Below are positions 1-9,974 of a stretch of DNA of 64,000 bases, piece by piece. Source of the stretch: Iodobacter fluviatilis (GTDB lineage Bacteria; Pseudomonadota; Gammaproteobacteria; Burkholderiales; Chitinibacteraceae). The DNA is taken from assembly GCF_900451195.1 (NCBI RefSeq), contig NZ_UGHR01000001.1, positions 2,418,001 to 2,482,000 of the forward strand, written 5' to 3'. A model generated the notes under the pieces. That model was not told the origin of the DNA, searched no databases, and worked only from the letters and a program-made list of their open reading frames with translations. Each line of letters starts with the position of its first letter. Position 1 is the first letter of the stretch. The translations under genes were made by a program, and so were the position numbers.

Positions 1-1
1 G

Positions 2-712
2 GGCATTCCTTTTATCTATAAATCCAGTTTTGATAAAGCAAATCGCAGCTCTGGCAAATCATTCCGCGGCTTAGGGATTGATGAAGGTCTGCGCATTTTG
101 TCTGAAGTTAAAAAACAGATTGGCGTTCCAGTAATTACCGATGTGCATACTGAAGCCGAAGCGCCGATTGTGGCCAGCGTGGTCGATGTATTGCAAACCC
201 CAGCCTTTTTGGCACGCCAGACTGATTTTATTCACGCAGTGTGCGCCACAGGCAAGCCGGTTAATATCAAAAAGGGCCAGTTTATGGCGCCTGGCGATAT
301 GGTCAATGTGATTAATAAGGCGCGCGATGCAAACGGCGGGCTGGATAATCTGATGGTCTGCGAGCGCGGTGCATCATTTGGCTATAACACACTGGTCAGT
401 GATATGCGTGGTTTAGCGATTATGCGTGAAACCGGCTGCCCGATTGTGTTTGATGCAACTCACTCGGTACAACAGCCAGGTGGGCAGGGCGATCGCTCGG
501 GTGGTCAGCGTGAATTTGTGCCGGTATTGGCGCGTGCAGCGGTGGCGGCAGGGATTTCCGGATTATTTATGGAAACGCATCCAGATCCATCTAAAGCACT
601 TTCGGACGGCCCGAATGCATGGCCTTTAGCCAGAATGAAAGAGCTACTGATTGTACTTAAAGACATTGATCGTGCAGTAAAAGGGCATGCTTTTATTGAG
701 CACAGCTTGTAA
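2..712 (+). CDS. kdsA: 3-deoxy-8-phosphooctulonate synthase (KDO-8-P synthase), 5' end outside window
   Basis: Condenses phosphoenolpyruvate with arabinose-5-phosphate to KDO-8-phosphate, the precursor of the inner-core sugar of lipopolysaccharide; cytosolic. The reading frame is open from base 2, so the gene is cut by the window edge and lacks only its N-terminal part. Visible family signatures are the [12 protein letters not shown] segment at the start, [39 protein letters not shown] and the [16 protein letters not shown] loop near the C-terminus. It is followed by eno and ftsB, the usual betaproteobacterial order, so co-transcription is likely. The subtype (metal-dependent or not) cannot be judged because the deciding N-terminal residue is outside the window. 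Confidence 0.97.
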   Translation, partial: GIPFIYKSSFDKANRSSGKSFRGLGIDEGLRILSEVKKQIGVPVITDVHTEAEAPIVASVVDVLQTPAFLARQTDFIHAVCATGKPVNIKKGQFMAPGDMVNVINKARDANGGLDNLMVCERGASFGYNTLVSDMRGLAIMRETGCPIVFDATHSVQQPGGQGDRSGGQREFVPVLARAAVAAGISGLFMETHPDPSKALSDGPNAWPLARMKELLIVLKDIDRAVKGHAFIEHSL

Positions 713-752
713 TACCAAGCTCCGGTGGTGAATATATCCACCACTGGAACGA

Positions 753-836
753 ATGAAATATTTGCTGATCGTACTCAAAGACAATCAATGTGCAGTTAAG
801 GCACACTTGCTCATTGAACACTCGCTGTCATATTAA
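753..836 (+). pseudogene. Remnant of a second kdsA 3' end (last 25 codons)
   Basis: A 27-codon ORF between kdsA and eno reads MKYLLIVLKDNQCAVKAHLL then IEHSLSY. The last 25 codons of kdsA (from the ATG at 635) read [20 protein letters not shown] then IEHSL. Eighteen of the 25 residues are identical, the frame is kept, and many differences are synonymous third-position changes. This looks like the tail of a diverged kdsA copy left by tandem duplication or recombination with a related allele. Translation cannot be excluded, because there is an ATG with a weak GGAA upstream, but no function is claimed. Confidence 0.7.
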
Positions 837-905
837 GTGTGTAATTTAGTGTCGGAGTCATCCGGCAAGCCAGTCTTCAGACCAACTCTCCATATAGGTG
901 TTTGA

Positions 906-2204
<1,299 letters not shown>

Positions 2205-2229
2205 TTACTAGAGTTAGAGTAATATACCG

Positions 2230-2259
2230 AACCGGGGCCATCAGGCTCCGGTTTTCTTC
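2230..2259 (+). terminator. Rho-independent terminator after eno
   Basis: Arms 2230-2239 and 2244-2253 pair over 10 bp with one G-U pair and a 4-base loop, followed by a T-rich run. It lies 26 bases after the eno stop and just before ftsB, so ftsB may be expressed by readthrough or from its own promoter. Confidence 0.75.
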
Positions 2260-2274
2260 TATATAGAATGAACT

Positions 2275-2592
2275 ATGCGCCTGCTTGCTATTATCTTTTC
2301 TATTATGATTGCTGCCTTGCAATGGCCTCTTTGGGTTGGCAAGGGTAGCTGGTTGCGTGTTTGGCAACTTGATCATCAATTGGTAGAAAAAAAACAACAT
2401 AATGAAAAATTAAAAGAGCGCAATGATGCCTTAGATGCAGATGTGCGTGATTTAAAAACGGGCTCGGATGCGATTGAGGAACGGGGTCGCAATGAGCTGG
2501 GCATGATTCGGCAGGATGAAGTATTTTTTCAGGTGCTGGATAAAGATCACCCCGCCTTAACTGCTACAACCCCTTCTCCAACCGCTCGGTAA
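2275..2592 (+). CDS. ftsB: Cell division protein FtsB
   Basis: Small bitopic membrane protein of the FtsQLB divisome subcomplex, which links Z-ring assembly to septal peptidoglycan synthesis. The 105 residues show the family plan: a short cytoplasmic start, one membrane segment (about residues 3-20), then a periplasmic coiled coil rich in K, E, L and N (about 25-65), and the family-typical [18 protein letters not shown] stretch. The C-terminal tail is S/T/P-rich and probably disordered. The position directly after eno is the common proteobacterial arrangement. Confidence 0.95.
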   Translation: MRLLAIIFSIMIAALQWPLWVGKGSWLRVWQLDHQLVEKKQHNEKLKERNDALDADVRDLKTGSDAIEERGRNELGMIRQDEVFFQVLDKDHPALTATTPSPTAR

Positions 2593-2679
2593 AACATCCG
2601 TTACACTTTCTTTTCTTATGGTTAAATTATTAACTGTAATGGCTTCACTCAGGTATAGTGAAACAAAAAGGGGGTGTAT

Positions 2680-4137
2680 ATGACAGAGGTTCCCGTTGCA
2701 AGGCGCAAGGCAGACACATTGTATTTTCAATTGGCTGGGGAAATTGCCCATGCAATTGCGTCAGGTGTTTTGCAGGCCGGGGAGAAACTCCCATCTATCC
2801 GCAAGTTGTCATCACAAAGACAGGTGAGCCTGTCCACCGTCATGGAAGCCTACCGTGAGCTTGAAGATCGCGCTTTAATCGAGGTGCGCCCTCAGTCCGG
2901 TTTTTATGTACGCAATAAACCCAGCGTTTTAATTGCCCCCGAATTAACGCAGCCGCCGCAATCTCCAAGCGATGTGGTCATTGATCCTATGTGGCTGCCC
3001 GCTACTTTAGCGCGCCTGCACGATATTAAAATTGATTTTGGCTTTGCTATTTTGGCCCCCGCTTTATTTCCCAACCAGCAATTGCAACGCTTACTGGCGC
3101 AAGTGACCCGGCAAGACCCTGATTTAATTGCAGATTACGGCCGTCCGGCTGGGGACGTGGAATTGCGCCGCCAAATTGCACGTCGTGCTTTAAATTGGGG
3201 CGGGCAATTTGAGGCAGATGAAATACTGATTACTCAGGGTGCAATTGAAGCGCTTAATTTATGTTTAAGGGCAGTGACGCAGCCTGGTGATGTGGTGGCT
3301 ATTGAGTCGCCTTCCTATTTTGGTTTACTGCAAATTCTGGAAAGTTTTCAATTAAAAGCATTAGAAATTCCGACGCATCCACAAACTGGTATTTCTATCG
3401 AGGCTTTGGAATTTGCCACGCGTAATGGTGAAGTTAAAGCCTGCGTATTATTGCCTAATTTCTCTAATCCATTGGGCAGCTTAATGCCTGATGAAAATAA
3501 AAGAAGACTGGTTGAATTGCTAGCAGAGCGGCATATTCCACTTATTGAAGACGATTTATACGGCGAGTTCTATTACAAGGGCGAGCGCCCGCGACCAGCA
3601 AAAGCCTTTGATAAAGAAGGTAATGTGATGCTGATTTCGTCTTTCACTAAAACTGTTGCACCAGGATTCAGAATTGGCTGGGTAGTGGCGGGAAAATACC
3701 ACCAGAAAATAGAGCAGCTAAAGTTTATTAATACATTTTCTAATGCCATGCCACTGCAAAGAACAATTGCCCGGTTTTTAGAAAGCGGGGGCTACGATCA
3801 TCATTTGCGCCGCTTGCGCAGGGCCTGTCATGAGCAAGTGGGGCATGCAGTTGCGGCCATTGAGCGTGCATTTCCTGCGGATACGCGCCTCTATGTACCA
3901 CAAGGCGGCTATGTATTTTGGGTGGAGCTGAATGCTGCAGTGAATACACTGCAGCTTTTGCAGCAGGCACTGAAAGAGGGGATCAGCTTTACTCCAGGCT
4001 CTTTGTTTTCCCCAAGTCACAGCTACGGGCATTGCTTAAGGATTTGCTGCAACGAAACCTGGAGTAACCGGCATGAGCGGGCCATTGAGCGACTTGGTGA
4101 GTTGATACAGCTGCAAATTGGCCAGCCCCTACCATGA
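2680..4137 (+). CDS. MocR-type transcriptional regulator (GntR HTH plus aminotransferase-like domain)
   Basis: Residues 1-75 form a GntR winged helix (LPSIRKLSSQRQVSLSTVMEA). The rest is a fold-type-I PLP domain as in MocR/PdxR regulators, with the likely PLP lysine in SSFTKTVAPGFRIGW. Such proteins usually sense PLP or an amino compound and control an adjacent gene. The ATG at 2680 is preferred because a purine-rich AAAGGGGG lies 5-13 bases upstream; a GTG two codons earlier is possible. No obvious target gene adjoins it. It converges with the minus-strand gene ending at 4129, overlapping by 9 bases. The ligand cannot be predicted. Confidence 0.92.
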   Translation: MTEVPVARRKADTLYFQLAGEIAHAIASGVLQAGEKLPSIRKLSSQRQVSLSTVMEAYRELEDRALIEVRPQSGFYVRNKPSVLIAPELTQPPQSPSDVVIDPMWLPATLARLHDIKIDFGFAILAPALFPNQQLQRLLAQVTRQDPDLIADYGRPAGDVELRRQIARRALNWGGQFEADEILITQGAIEALNLCLRAVTQPGDVVAIESPSYFGLLQILESFQLKALEIPTHPQTGISIEALEFATRNGEVKACVLLPNFSNPLGSLMPDENKRRLVELLAERHIPLIEDDLYGEFYYKGERPRPAKAFDKEGNVMLISSFTKTVAPGFRIGWVVAGKYHQKIEQLKFINTFSNAMPLQRTIARFLESGGYDHHLRRLRRACHEQVGHAVAAIERAFPADTRLYVPQGGYVFWVELNAAVNTLQLLQQALKEGISFTPGSLFSPSHSYGHCLRICCNETWSNRHERAIERLGELIQLQIGQPLP

Positions 4138-4416
4138 GACACTCACCACCTTACCCTCTGCGGCCTTGTCTTCTTGATCTCTAAGTACCACCTGGCAGCT
4201 TTGGGGTGAATCAGGTTGTGTTTCTTCGCAGCCATCTGAATAGCTTAAGATGCAAGGTGGATTGCTGTGTGATTCATCCACCAGAATGACATTCATTTTT
4301 GTGCCGCAAAAGGCGTTGATTGCTTGTTGCAAGCCAAGAATATCGTTGATATCGGCAAGTGCAAAAGGGTGGATAAGGCTTAAGCCAAGCAGTGCTGAAT
4401 AAAAATGTTTGCGCAT
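4129..4416 (-). CDS. Small exported protein of unknown function
   Basis: A 95-residue protein with a convincing signal peptide (MRKHFYSALLGLSLIHPFALA, cleavage near residue 21). The mature part has four cysteines (CGT, CILS, GCEE, SCQV), which suggests two periplasmic disulfides. The start at 4416 is chosen because AGGAG lies 9 bases upstream and the signal peptide begins there; an upstream in-frame ATG at 4524 would bury it. No family is recognised. The stop region overlaps the end of the convergent MocR gene. Confidence 0.7.
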   Translation of the reverse strand: MRKHFYSALLGLSLIHPFALADINDILGLQQAINAFCGTKMNVILVDESHSNPPCILSYSDGCEETQPDSPQSCQVVLRDQEDKAAEGKVVSVSW

Positions 4417-4574
4417 GATCAAACTCCTACTCTGTATTTGCAGAATAGAGCGCAAAGCTGACGTGTAAGGGCTGAATGGGGCTAAATCCGCCGAACGGAT
4501 ACATCCGGTAACGTTTGATAACAATAAGTAAAAATTGAGTTCTTTTTGTCTTCTTTCGTCAGATAACTTGTTGC

Positions 4575-6287
4575 TTATTGCTTGCTCTGGCGGTATTTTC
4601 GTAATATGAACCGTGCCGGATCGATGGCTTGCTGTAAGTCGACCTCGATCGGAGCGGGGTCCTGATTAAGCTGACAGGCAAGCGTCTCTGCCGCAATCAG
4701 GGCCCAGCTTAGCCCTCGTGATCCAAGCCCTAATAAGCAATAGGCGTTGTTTAATCTGGGTATTTGATGAAGCTGGTGTATCGCCCCACGAATATTCTGC
4801 GGGTCTGGCAGGGCGCCGGCAAGTGGTAGACGATCTAGGCTATTTGGGCGGTAGCAGGCACGACTACCCGCACTCTGGCTGGATAGAAAGGCAGGCAGCA
4901 AGGATTGCAGCTCAGAAAGATTGCATTGCTCAGCAAGCGCTAAATCATCATCTTTAACTTCGGCAGCACCAATGCAGCGATAGCCCTGAAAAGCGGGGGT
5001 GATGTAGCCCGAGCCAGTAAGGCTGTGCCGTGGTGTTGCAGAGGCGGGAATCAGCGTCGTGCTGCGTAAAGTTTTACTCAGCGGCAATTCCAGCTCAGGG
5101 AAGAGTGCCAGTGCTTCGGTGGCATTGGCAACAATCAGAACTGGTGCCGCTGCCAAAATTTGGCCATTCCGATCCTGTGCCTGCCATTCTCCGGCTATTT
5201 GTATCAGCTGTGCTACATGGCTATTGCAGCGCAGCTGTATCTGCGCTGGCCACTGTGCCAGATTGGCGTGGCATACGCTGGCAGGGTTGGCCCAGCCCCC
5301 CTTGGGGAACCACCAGCCGCCATGGTTCGGGCGCTCGCCCAGCAAGGCGGTGGCGTCATCTTGTGTGATCCAGCTTAATACCTCTGTAGGTAAGCCACGG
5401 GCTATTTCCTGCATCAGCAGGGCTTGCGTATCGTCTTTGGCAATTTGCAAAATGCCATCAATGCCAAAGAAAACATCCAGCCCTGCGTTTTTTAATTGCG
5501 TCAGATGTTCTTGGGTTTCTATACAGCCTGCACGGCTTAAACGGGCTGGGATATTGTCATCACGGCTGGCGCTGGGGTGAAATAAGCCCGCGTGGTTGCC
5601 CGATGATTGTGTGGCGATTTCGTTTTGTGCTTCTAGGATGTCGATTTTCCAGCCCCGAGCCGCCAGCCGCGTAGCAATACTGGTTCCTGCAAGGCCCGCG
5701 CCAATAATCATGGCGTGGTGAGGGTGCTTTGGCGTTTTATCAAAGGGCGGGCGCGTGCACAGACCCGCTTGATAGTCGCACCCATCTTGCAGCAGATAGC
5801 CTGCGCTTTTTAAATGCGCCTCTCCGGATTTTTCGTGGGTGACCACGCGCGTGTCCATACCCGATAAGCGCCAAAGGGCTTTGTAGTGCGCGGCACTCAG
5901 ATCGGGCGAGTTGATGTCGGCCGCATCCAGAGTGGCGTTCAGACTGCGAAGCTGGGCCAGTGGCTCGCCCCACATCAGCGTAAGAATCAGCGCGCCGTCT
6001 TCTAAATGAATTCGCTGAAAGCCACGCGGTAAAGCGGGCCATTTGCTGACTAATTCATCATGTAAAGCGGCCAGCTCCGGCAGCGGGCAGGCCGCCAGGC
6101 TGGCTGCATTAATCATGGCAAAGTAATAAAAGCGCTGGCTGCGCTTTGGGTCTTGCCGCCACGCCTGCCATGCCTGCAAAAAGCCCTCACCATCTGCAAA
6201 ATCAAATTGCAGCATGACAAAGCGGTCTTTATTTTGCCAGCGGTCTGGCAATTGATGGCGGGCTAAAAAAGGGTGAAGTACAGGCAT
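4575..6287 (-). CDS. mnmC: MnmC-like tRNA-modification FAD oxidoreductase with degenerate N-terminal domain
   Basis: MnmC completes the mnm5s2U modification of wobble uridine: its C-terminal FAD domain converts cmnm5 to nm5 and its N-terminal SAM domain methylates nm5 to mnm5. Here the C-terminal two thirds is clear: the dinucleotide fold MIIGAGLAGTSIATRLAARG, the SSGNHAGLFHP segment, and the terminal GLGSRGLSWALIAAE and DPARFILRK. The first 190 residues align in layout with the MnmC methyltransferase but lack its glycine-rich SAM loop (FDFADGEGF where GFGTG is expected) and the catalytic DGFAP segment. At 570 residues it is shorter than the usual 650-680. The start overlaps the mdfA stop by one base (TGATG), so translation is probably coupled. 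Confidence 0.85.
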   Translation of the reverse strand: MPVLHPFLARHQLPDRWQNKDRFVMLQFDFADGEGFLQAWQAWRQDPKRSQRFYYFAMINAASLAACPLPELAALHDELVSKWPALPRGFQRIHLEDGALILTLMWGEPLAQLRSLNATLDAADINSPDLSAAHYKALWRLSGMDTRVVTHEKSGEAHLKSAGYLLQDGCDYQAGLCTRPPFDKTPKHPHHAMIIGAGLAGTSIATRLAARGWKIDILEAQNEIATQSSGNHAGLFHPSASRDDNIPARLSRAGCIETQEHLTQLKNAGLDVFFGIDGILQIAKDDTQALLMQEIARGLPTEVLSWITQDDATALLGERPNHGGWWFPKGGWANPASVCHANLAQWPAQIQLRCNSHVAQLIQIAGEWQAQDRNGQILAAAPVLIVANATEALALFPELELPLSKTLRSTTLIPASATPRHSLTGSGYITPAFQGYRCIGAAEVKDDDLALAEQCNLSELQSLLPAFLSSQSAGSRACYRPNSLDRLPLAGALPDPQNIRGAIHQLHQIPRLNNAYCLLGLGSRGLSWALIAAETLACQLNQDPAPIEVDLQQAIDPARFILRKYRQSKQ

Positions 6288-7522
6288 CAGGCTTTAAGCG
6301 CCTCAATGCGCTGATGTTTATCCATAAAGCGTTTGAGTGCGATCACAAACACCGCACCCACCATCAGCAGGGCAGTAGCAAAAAAGCGGTTGCCTGCCAG
6401 TAAGTGTCCCGCCTTGATGCCTTCAATACCCAGCGAGTAAACGCCCATAGTGATCATGCCAAAAGCGGCAGCAACCGTGCCCTTGCTAACGCTACTGGAA
6501 AACAGTACCAGCCTGAATAAGCCGGCATTCACAAGCCCGCAGCCAAAAGCGTAAAAGCTGATGCCAATCACTAAGGATATATAGTGACTAGGCGCGATAA
6601 TCATACTAACAAAGCAAAAACCCAGCCCAAAAAGCTGTGGAATCAAACCAAGGCCAATCATGCGCCGCACAGGCAAATAATTGCTTAATTTAGCCAGAGT
6701 GAAATTGCCAATGATCAAAGCGCCGAAAACGGGCATTTGCCAATAGCCAAATTCAATAGGGGAAAGGCCAGCGTCTTTAATCAGGATAACCGGTGAAATG
6801 CCAATCCAAGTCAGCAAGGGGACGCTGCATAAACCCATCGCTAATGCACCGGTTAAAAAATGCGTATTGCTAAATACTTTTTTGTAATCTTGCCAGACCG
6901 CATTTAAAGTAAACGGCGTATTAGCCTTGGCAGGGGTCACCGTTGGCATGGCGTGCCAAAGGCCAACAAAAGCGACAAAAGACACGGCCGCAATTAAAAC
7001 AAAAATCATCCGCCACGGCGCAAATTCAATCATGATTGCGCCCGCAAGAGGGCCAAGCAAAGGGGCAATCATTGCCACATTGGCCATCAGTGCGGTTACT
7101 TTAATGGCCGTTTTTTCGTCGAAGGATTCCTGCACCAGCGCGTAACCCACTGCGCCAATAAAACACATGCCTACGCCCTGAAAAACTCGCAGCACAATAA
7201 ATTGTTCAATCGTGCGTGTCAGTAGGGTGAGTAAGCACATGCAAATAAAAAACATCACCCCAGTTAACATCACCGGCCTACGGCCTATCCGGTCGGATAG
7301 CGGGCCCAGCAGCCATTGCAATGAGGCTCCGCCGACCAGATAAGCCGTCATCGAGGTGGGTATCCACTGTGGCCCTGCGTTAAATTCGTGCGTCACCGCC
7401 AGCATGCCCGGCAAAATCATATCGTTGGCGATATAGGTAGAGAATTCAAATAATACTAATGCCAGCGGCAAAAGCAGGGTACGCCAGGTAAGTTGCGTAA
7501 TAAGGGCGGGAGATGCGGGCAT
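6287..7522 (-). CDS. mdfA: MdfA-type multidrug MFS efflux transporter
   Basis: Proton-coupled inner-membrane exporter of lipophilic cations and chloramphenicol-like drugs. The protein is 411 residues with 12 predicted membrane segments. Helix 1 carries the MdfA hallmark LFEFSTYIANDM, which holds the acidic residues equivalent to Glu26 and Asp34 of E. coli MdfA. SMTAYL, WLLGPLSDRIGRRPV (MFS motif A), CFIGAVGYALVQESF and ALMANVAMIAPLLGP also match. It is upstream of and coupled to the mnmC-like gene, an unrelated function. The stretch before its ATG shows no clear Shine-Dalgarno sequence. Confidence 0.95.
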   Translation of the reverse strand: MPASPALITQLTWRTLLLPLALVLFEFSTYIANDMILPGMLAVTHEFNAGPQWIPTSMTAYLVGGASLQWLLGPLSDRIGRRPVMLTGVMFFICMCLLTLLTRTIEQFIVLRVFQGVGMCFIGAVGYALVQESFDEKTAIKVTALMANVAMIAPLLGPLAGAIMIEFAPWRMIFVLIAAVSFVAFVGLWHAMPTVTPAKANTPFTLNAVWQDYKKVFSNTHFLTGALAMGLCSVPLLTWIGISPVILIKDAGLSPIEFGYWQMPVFGALIIGNFTLAKLSNYLPVRRMIGLGLIPQLFGLGFCFVSMIIAPSHYISLVIGISFYAFGCGLVNAGLFRLVLFSSSVSKGTVAAAFGMITMGVYSLGIEGIKAGHLLAGNRFFATALLMVGAVFVIALKRFMDKHQRIEALKA

Positions 7523-7601
7523 GAAATGTAAGCAGGGCGATGATTAACCAAGCATTTTGTCGTGTTTGGCATAATTTAGATAGGGAAGGATTGCCAGCCG
7601 C

Positions 7602-7775
7602 TTAATTATTTTCTGCGGCTGAGGCTTGCTCTGCCGCTTGTTTCAGTACGACGCCCTCTACTTGCTTGGCTTTTTCTAAAGCTTCGCGTTGTGGCTCGGC
7701 AATTTTATGTGGCGCTGGGCTAGGGCCGCAGGCGCTCAGAGTAATGACAAGAGGGATAATGAAAAGTGATTTCAT
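7602..7775 (-). CDS. Small lipoprotein (57 residues)
   Basis: Reads MKSLFIIPLVITLSACGPSP and ends in an A/E/Q/K-rich helix. The lipobox LSAC places the lipidated cysteine at residue 16, and no Asp follows it, so outer-membrane sorting is likely. The mature part is only about 42 residues, charged and helical. It is similar in style to small Lpp-like or entericidin-like lipoproteins, but no family is assigned. A weak ACAGGT lies upstream of the ATG. It stands alone between mdfA and a repeat element. Confidence 0.7.
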   Translation of the reverse strand: MKSLFIIPLVITLSACGPSPAPHKIAEPQREALEKAKQVEGVVLKQAAEQASAAENN

Positions 7776-7807
7776 GATAGACCTGTTTTGTAAGGGAATT
7801 TCGAAGT

Positions 7808-7915
7808 AAACCCAAATCCTTGAGCACAGAGAATACGGAGTTTTATGGAGGAAGCCTTATTTTACTTTGTTTCCCCGCGTACCTCCGAGCTTTCCGATGT
7901 TTAAGATTTGGGTTT
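7808..7915. repeat. Dispersed repeat with 11-bp terminal inverted arms
   Basis: Arms AAACCCAAATC (7808-7818) and GATTTGGGTTT (7905-7915) form a perfect inverted repeat. The left arm runs into TTGAGCACAGAGAATACGG. Nearly the same arm plus TTGAACCACAGAGAACACAG recurs at 23869, upstream of lysS. This fits a non-coding dispersed element located between pdxJ and the lipoprotein gene. Confidence 0.55.
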
Positions 7916-7935
7916 GCCTTGCATAGTATCTGTTG

Positions 7936-8694
7936 TTAATCGTAAGCCTTCTGAATGCACTGCAGGTATTCGCTTACCGTTTGCGTATATCCCAGCTCCA
8001 GTGCATCAGCAATAAAGGCGTGGCCGATCGAGACTTCTTGTACACCGGGTACTGCCCGCAGAAAACGGGTTAAATTGTCACGGTTTAAATCATGCCCAGC
8101 ATTGATCCCCAGCCCTAGGCCCAGAGCCGCCTCTGCGGTGGCTGTAAAGCCTGCTAAAACCTGCTCTTCTGTCTCTGTGCCGTAAGCATTGGCGTAGGTT
8201 TCGGTGTAAAGCTCGATACGATCAGCACCCAGCTCTGCTACAAAGGGCATTGCCGCAGGGCTAGGGTCCATAAAGAGGCTGACGCGCACGCCCAGCGCTT
8301 TGCATTCTGCGATCAGTGGGCGTAAACGATCCATGTCGGCGGGTAAGTTCCAACCTGTGTTCGAGGTGAATTGCGCTTCGCTGTCGGGCACAAAGGTGGC
8401 CTGATGGGGGCGGTATTCACGGATAAAATCCATCAGGTTTTGAGTAGGGTTGCCTTCAATATTGTATTCGGCCTGCGGCCAGCTTTTAAGTAAGGCGGCC
8501 AGATCACTGACATCATTGCTGCGAATATGACGAGCATCGGGGCGGGGATGAACGGTAATACCCTGAGCACCAGCAGCAAGGCAAATTTGCGCAGCTTTCG
8601 CCACACTAGGGATACCCAAGTGGCGGGTATTGCGTAGCAGCGCTACTTTGTTAACATTGACAGAGAGGGCGCAGGGATGAATTGACGTTGTCAT
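7936..8694 (-). CDS. pdxJ: Pyridoxine 5'-phosphate synthase
   Basis: Condenses 1-deoxyxylulose-5-phosphate with 3-amino-2-oxopropyl phosphate to pyridoxine 5'-phosphate, the ring-forming step of the DXP-dependent vitamin B6 pathway. The 252-residue TIM barrel shows LSVNVNKVALLRNTR at the start, GAQGITVHPRPDARHI, the VSLFMDPSP strand, RIELYTETYA, and the closing GLGINAGHDLN and EVSIGHAFIADAL phosphate-binding segments. It is not next to recO or acpS, its frequent partners; the HAD phosphatase and VOC genes lie upstream on the same strand. Confidence 0.97.
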   Translation of the reverse strand: MTTSIHPCALSVNVNKVALLRNTRHLGIPSVAKAAQICLAAGAQGITVHPRPDARHIRSNDVSDLAALLKSWPQAEYNIEGNPTQNLMDFIREYRPHQATFVPDSEAQFTSNTGWNLPADMDRLRPLIAECKALGVRVSLFMDPSPAAMPFVAELGADRIELYTETYANAYGTETEEQVLAGFTATAEAALGLGLGINAGHDLNRDNLTRFLRAVPGVQEVSIGHAFIADALELGYTQTVSEYLQCIQKAYD

Positions 8695-8738
8695 GGTGAT
8701 GTGTTTTCTTTTAATAAGACAGCAAGTGGCGCATGACG

Positions 8739-9395
8739 CTAGAAAGAGGGCTGAACAATCATGTCATGGCGGATCAAAAGCCCAAGCTCTTTCGTTTTTG
8801 TAAGGATGCAAGAAGGGGATTCTGCCTCAAGCTCGCCCAAAGAGCCATAGCCCCAGAGTACACCACAGGCATTTAAACCATTGATATGCGCGGCTTGCAA
8901 ATCAACGGCACGATCGCCAATCATCAGTGTTTGCCGGCTGATCGACTGGCTGGCGAGCAAAGATTCAATCTGCTGCCATTTATGGATGCCAATATCACCA
9001 CCGCTGATAAAATCAAAGTAATCGCTGATGCCAAATAGGTTCAGAATTTTATCGGCGAAATCGGCACGTTTAGAGGTGCAAATTCCCATGGGGATATTCT
9101 GTGTCCTCAGCATTTGCAGTGCTTCTACGATACCTGGGTAGAGCGTGTTTTCTGAATAACCCACTTCGGCGTAGCGTTCGCGGTATTTGGCGACCAGCGC
9201 AGCAATTTCTGCATCATCATTCACACCTGTAATGAGTTTGAAGGATACATCCAAGGGCGGGCCAATATACTGCGCCAGCGATGCCCCGGCTTGCTGCGGA
9301 TACCCCCGTGATTCAAGTGCGTAATTAATCGAACGTGAAATCCCAGTAAATGGATCACTGATTGTGCCGTCTAAATCAAATAAAAGCTGAGCCAT
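8739..9395 (-). CDS. HAD-IA hydrolase, phosphoglycolate-phosphatase-like
   Basis: A 218-residue haloacid-dehalogenase-fold phosphatase. Motif I is FDLDGTISDP with the two catalytic aspartates, motif II is the serine of GICTSKRADFA, motif III is the lysine in GIHKWQQIESLL, and motif IV is MIGDRAVDLQAA. A helical cap lies between motifs I and II (about residues 15-90). Family members act on phosphoglycolate, nucleotides or sugar phosphates; the substrate here is not known. It ends 44 bases before pdxJ and may be co-transcribed with it. Confidence 0.88.
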   Translation of the reverse strand: MAQLLFDLDGTISDPFTGISRSINYALESRGYPQQAGASLAQYIGPPLDVSFKLITGVNDDAEIAALVAKYRERYAEVGYSENTLYPGIVEALQMLRTQNIPMGICTSKRADFADKILNLFGISDYFDFISGGDIGIHKWQQIESLLASQSISRQTLMIGDRAVDLQAAHINGLNACGVLWGYGSLGELEAESPSCILTKTKELGLLIRHDMIVQPSF

Positions 9396-9413
9396 GCGTA
9401 TCCATAATGTGAT

Positions 9414-9809
9414 TTAAAGGGGGTTTGCCATAAAGACCAGCTCCCAGATATGCCCGTCTAAATCCTGAAAGCCATGTGCGTACATAAAACCATGATCCTG
9501 CGGGTCGTTATAGGTAGCGCCACCTGCGGCTACTGCTTTGGTCACTATTTCATCGACTTCTTTGTGGCTATCGCACGACAGGCACAGTAGCATCTCGGTG
9601 TGGGTATGCGCATTACAAAGGGGCTTGGGCGTAAAGGTTTGAAATCTGGTTTCGTTTAACAGCATGACAAAAATATCATCCGAAACAATCATACAGCTGG
9701 CACTGCTGTCAGAATACTGAGGGTTGAAACTAAAACCCAGCGATTGGAAAAAACCAAGGGATGCTTCGAGGTTTTTTACAGGCAGATTAACGAAAATTTT
9801 GCGGCTCAT
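9414..9809 (-). CDS. VOC (glyoxalase/bleomycin-resistance fold) family protein
   Basis: A 131-residue protein with two beta-alpha-beta-beta-beta modules: KIFVNLPVKNLEASLGFFQSLGF at the start and AHGFQDLDGHIWELVFM at the end, the latter with the usual GHxWE metal or substrate region. Family members include glyoxalases, extradiol dioxygenases and antibiotic-binding proteins; this sequence resembles uncharacterised single-domain members. It precedes the HAD gene by 18 bases on the same strand. Confidence 0.85.
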   Translation of the reverse strand: MSRKIFVNLPVKNLEASLGFFQSLGFSFNPQYSDSSASCMIVSDDIFVMLLNETRFQTFTPKPLCNAHTHTEMLLCLSCDSHKEVDEIVTKAVAAGGATYNDPQDHGFMYAHGFQDLDGHIWELVFMANPL

Positions 9810-9974
9810 GGCTACACCCTCAGAATAGGATTTCAGCGAGGCAGATTCCGTGCGCTGTATTCAAAGACGCCAAAGCGCCCAATCCAGTGTAGTGAGCGCT
9901 GAGCTAAATCGCTACTGAACCGCATCTATTTGTTAATCTTAAGGTAAGAATGTGTAAGCCGCTGGATGCTTGTC

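Noticed and set aside
5059..5580. 173-codon plus-strand ORF inside the mnmC-like gene
   Set aside because: The minus strand encodes a clear FAD oxidoreductase over the same bases.
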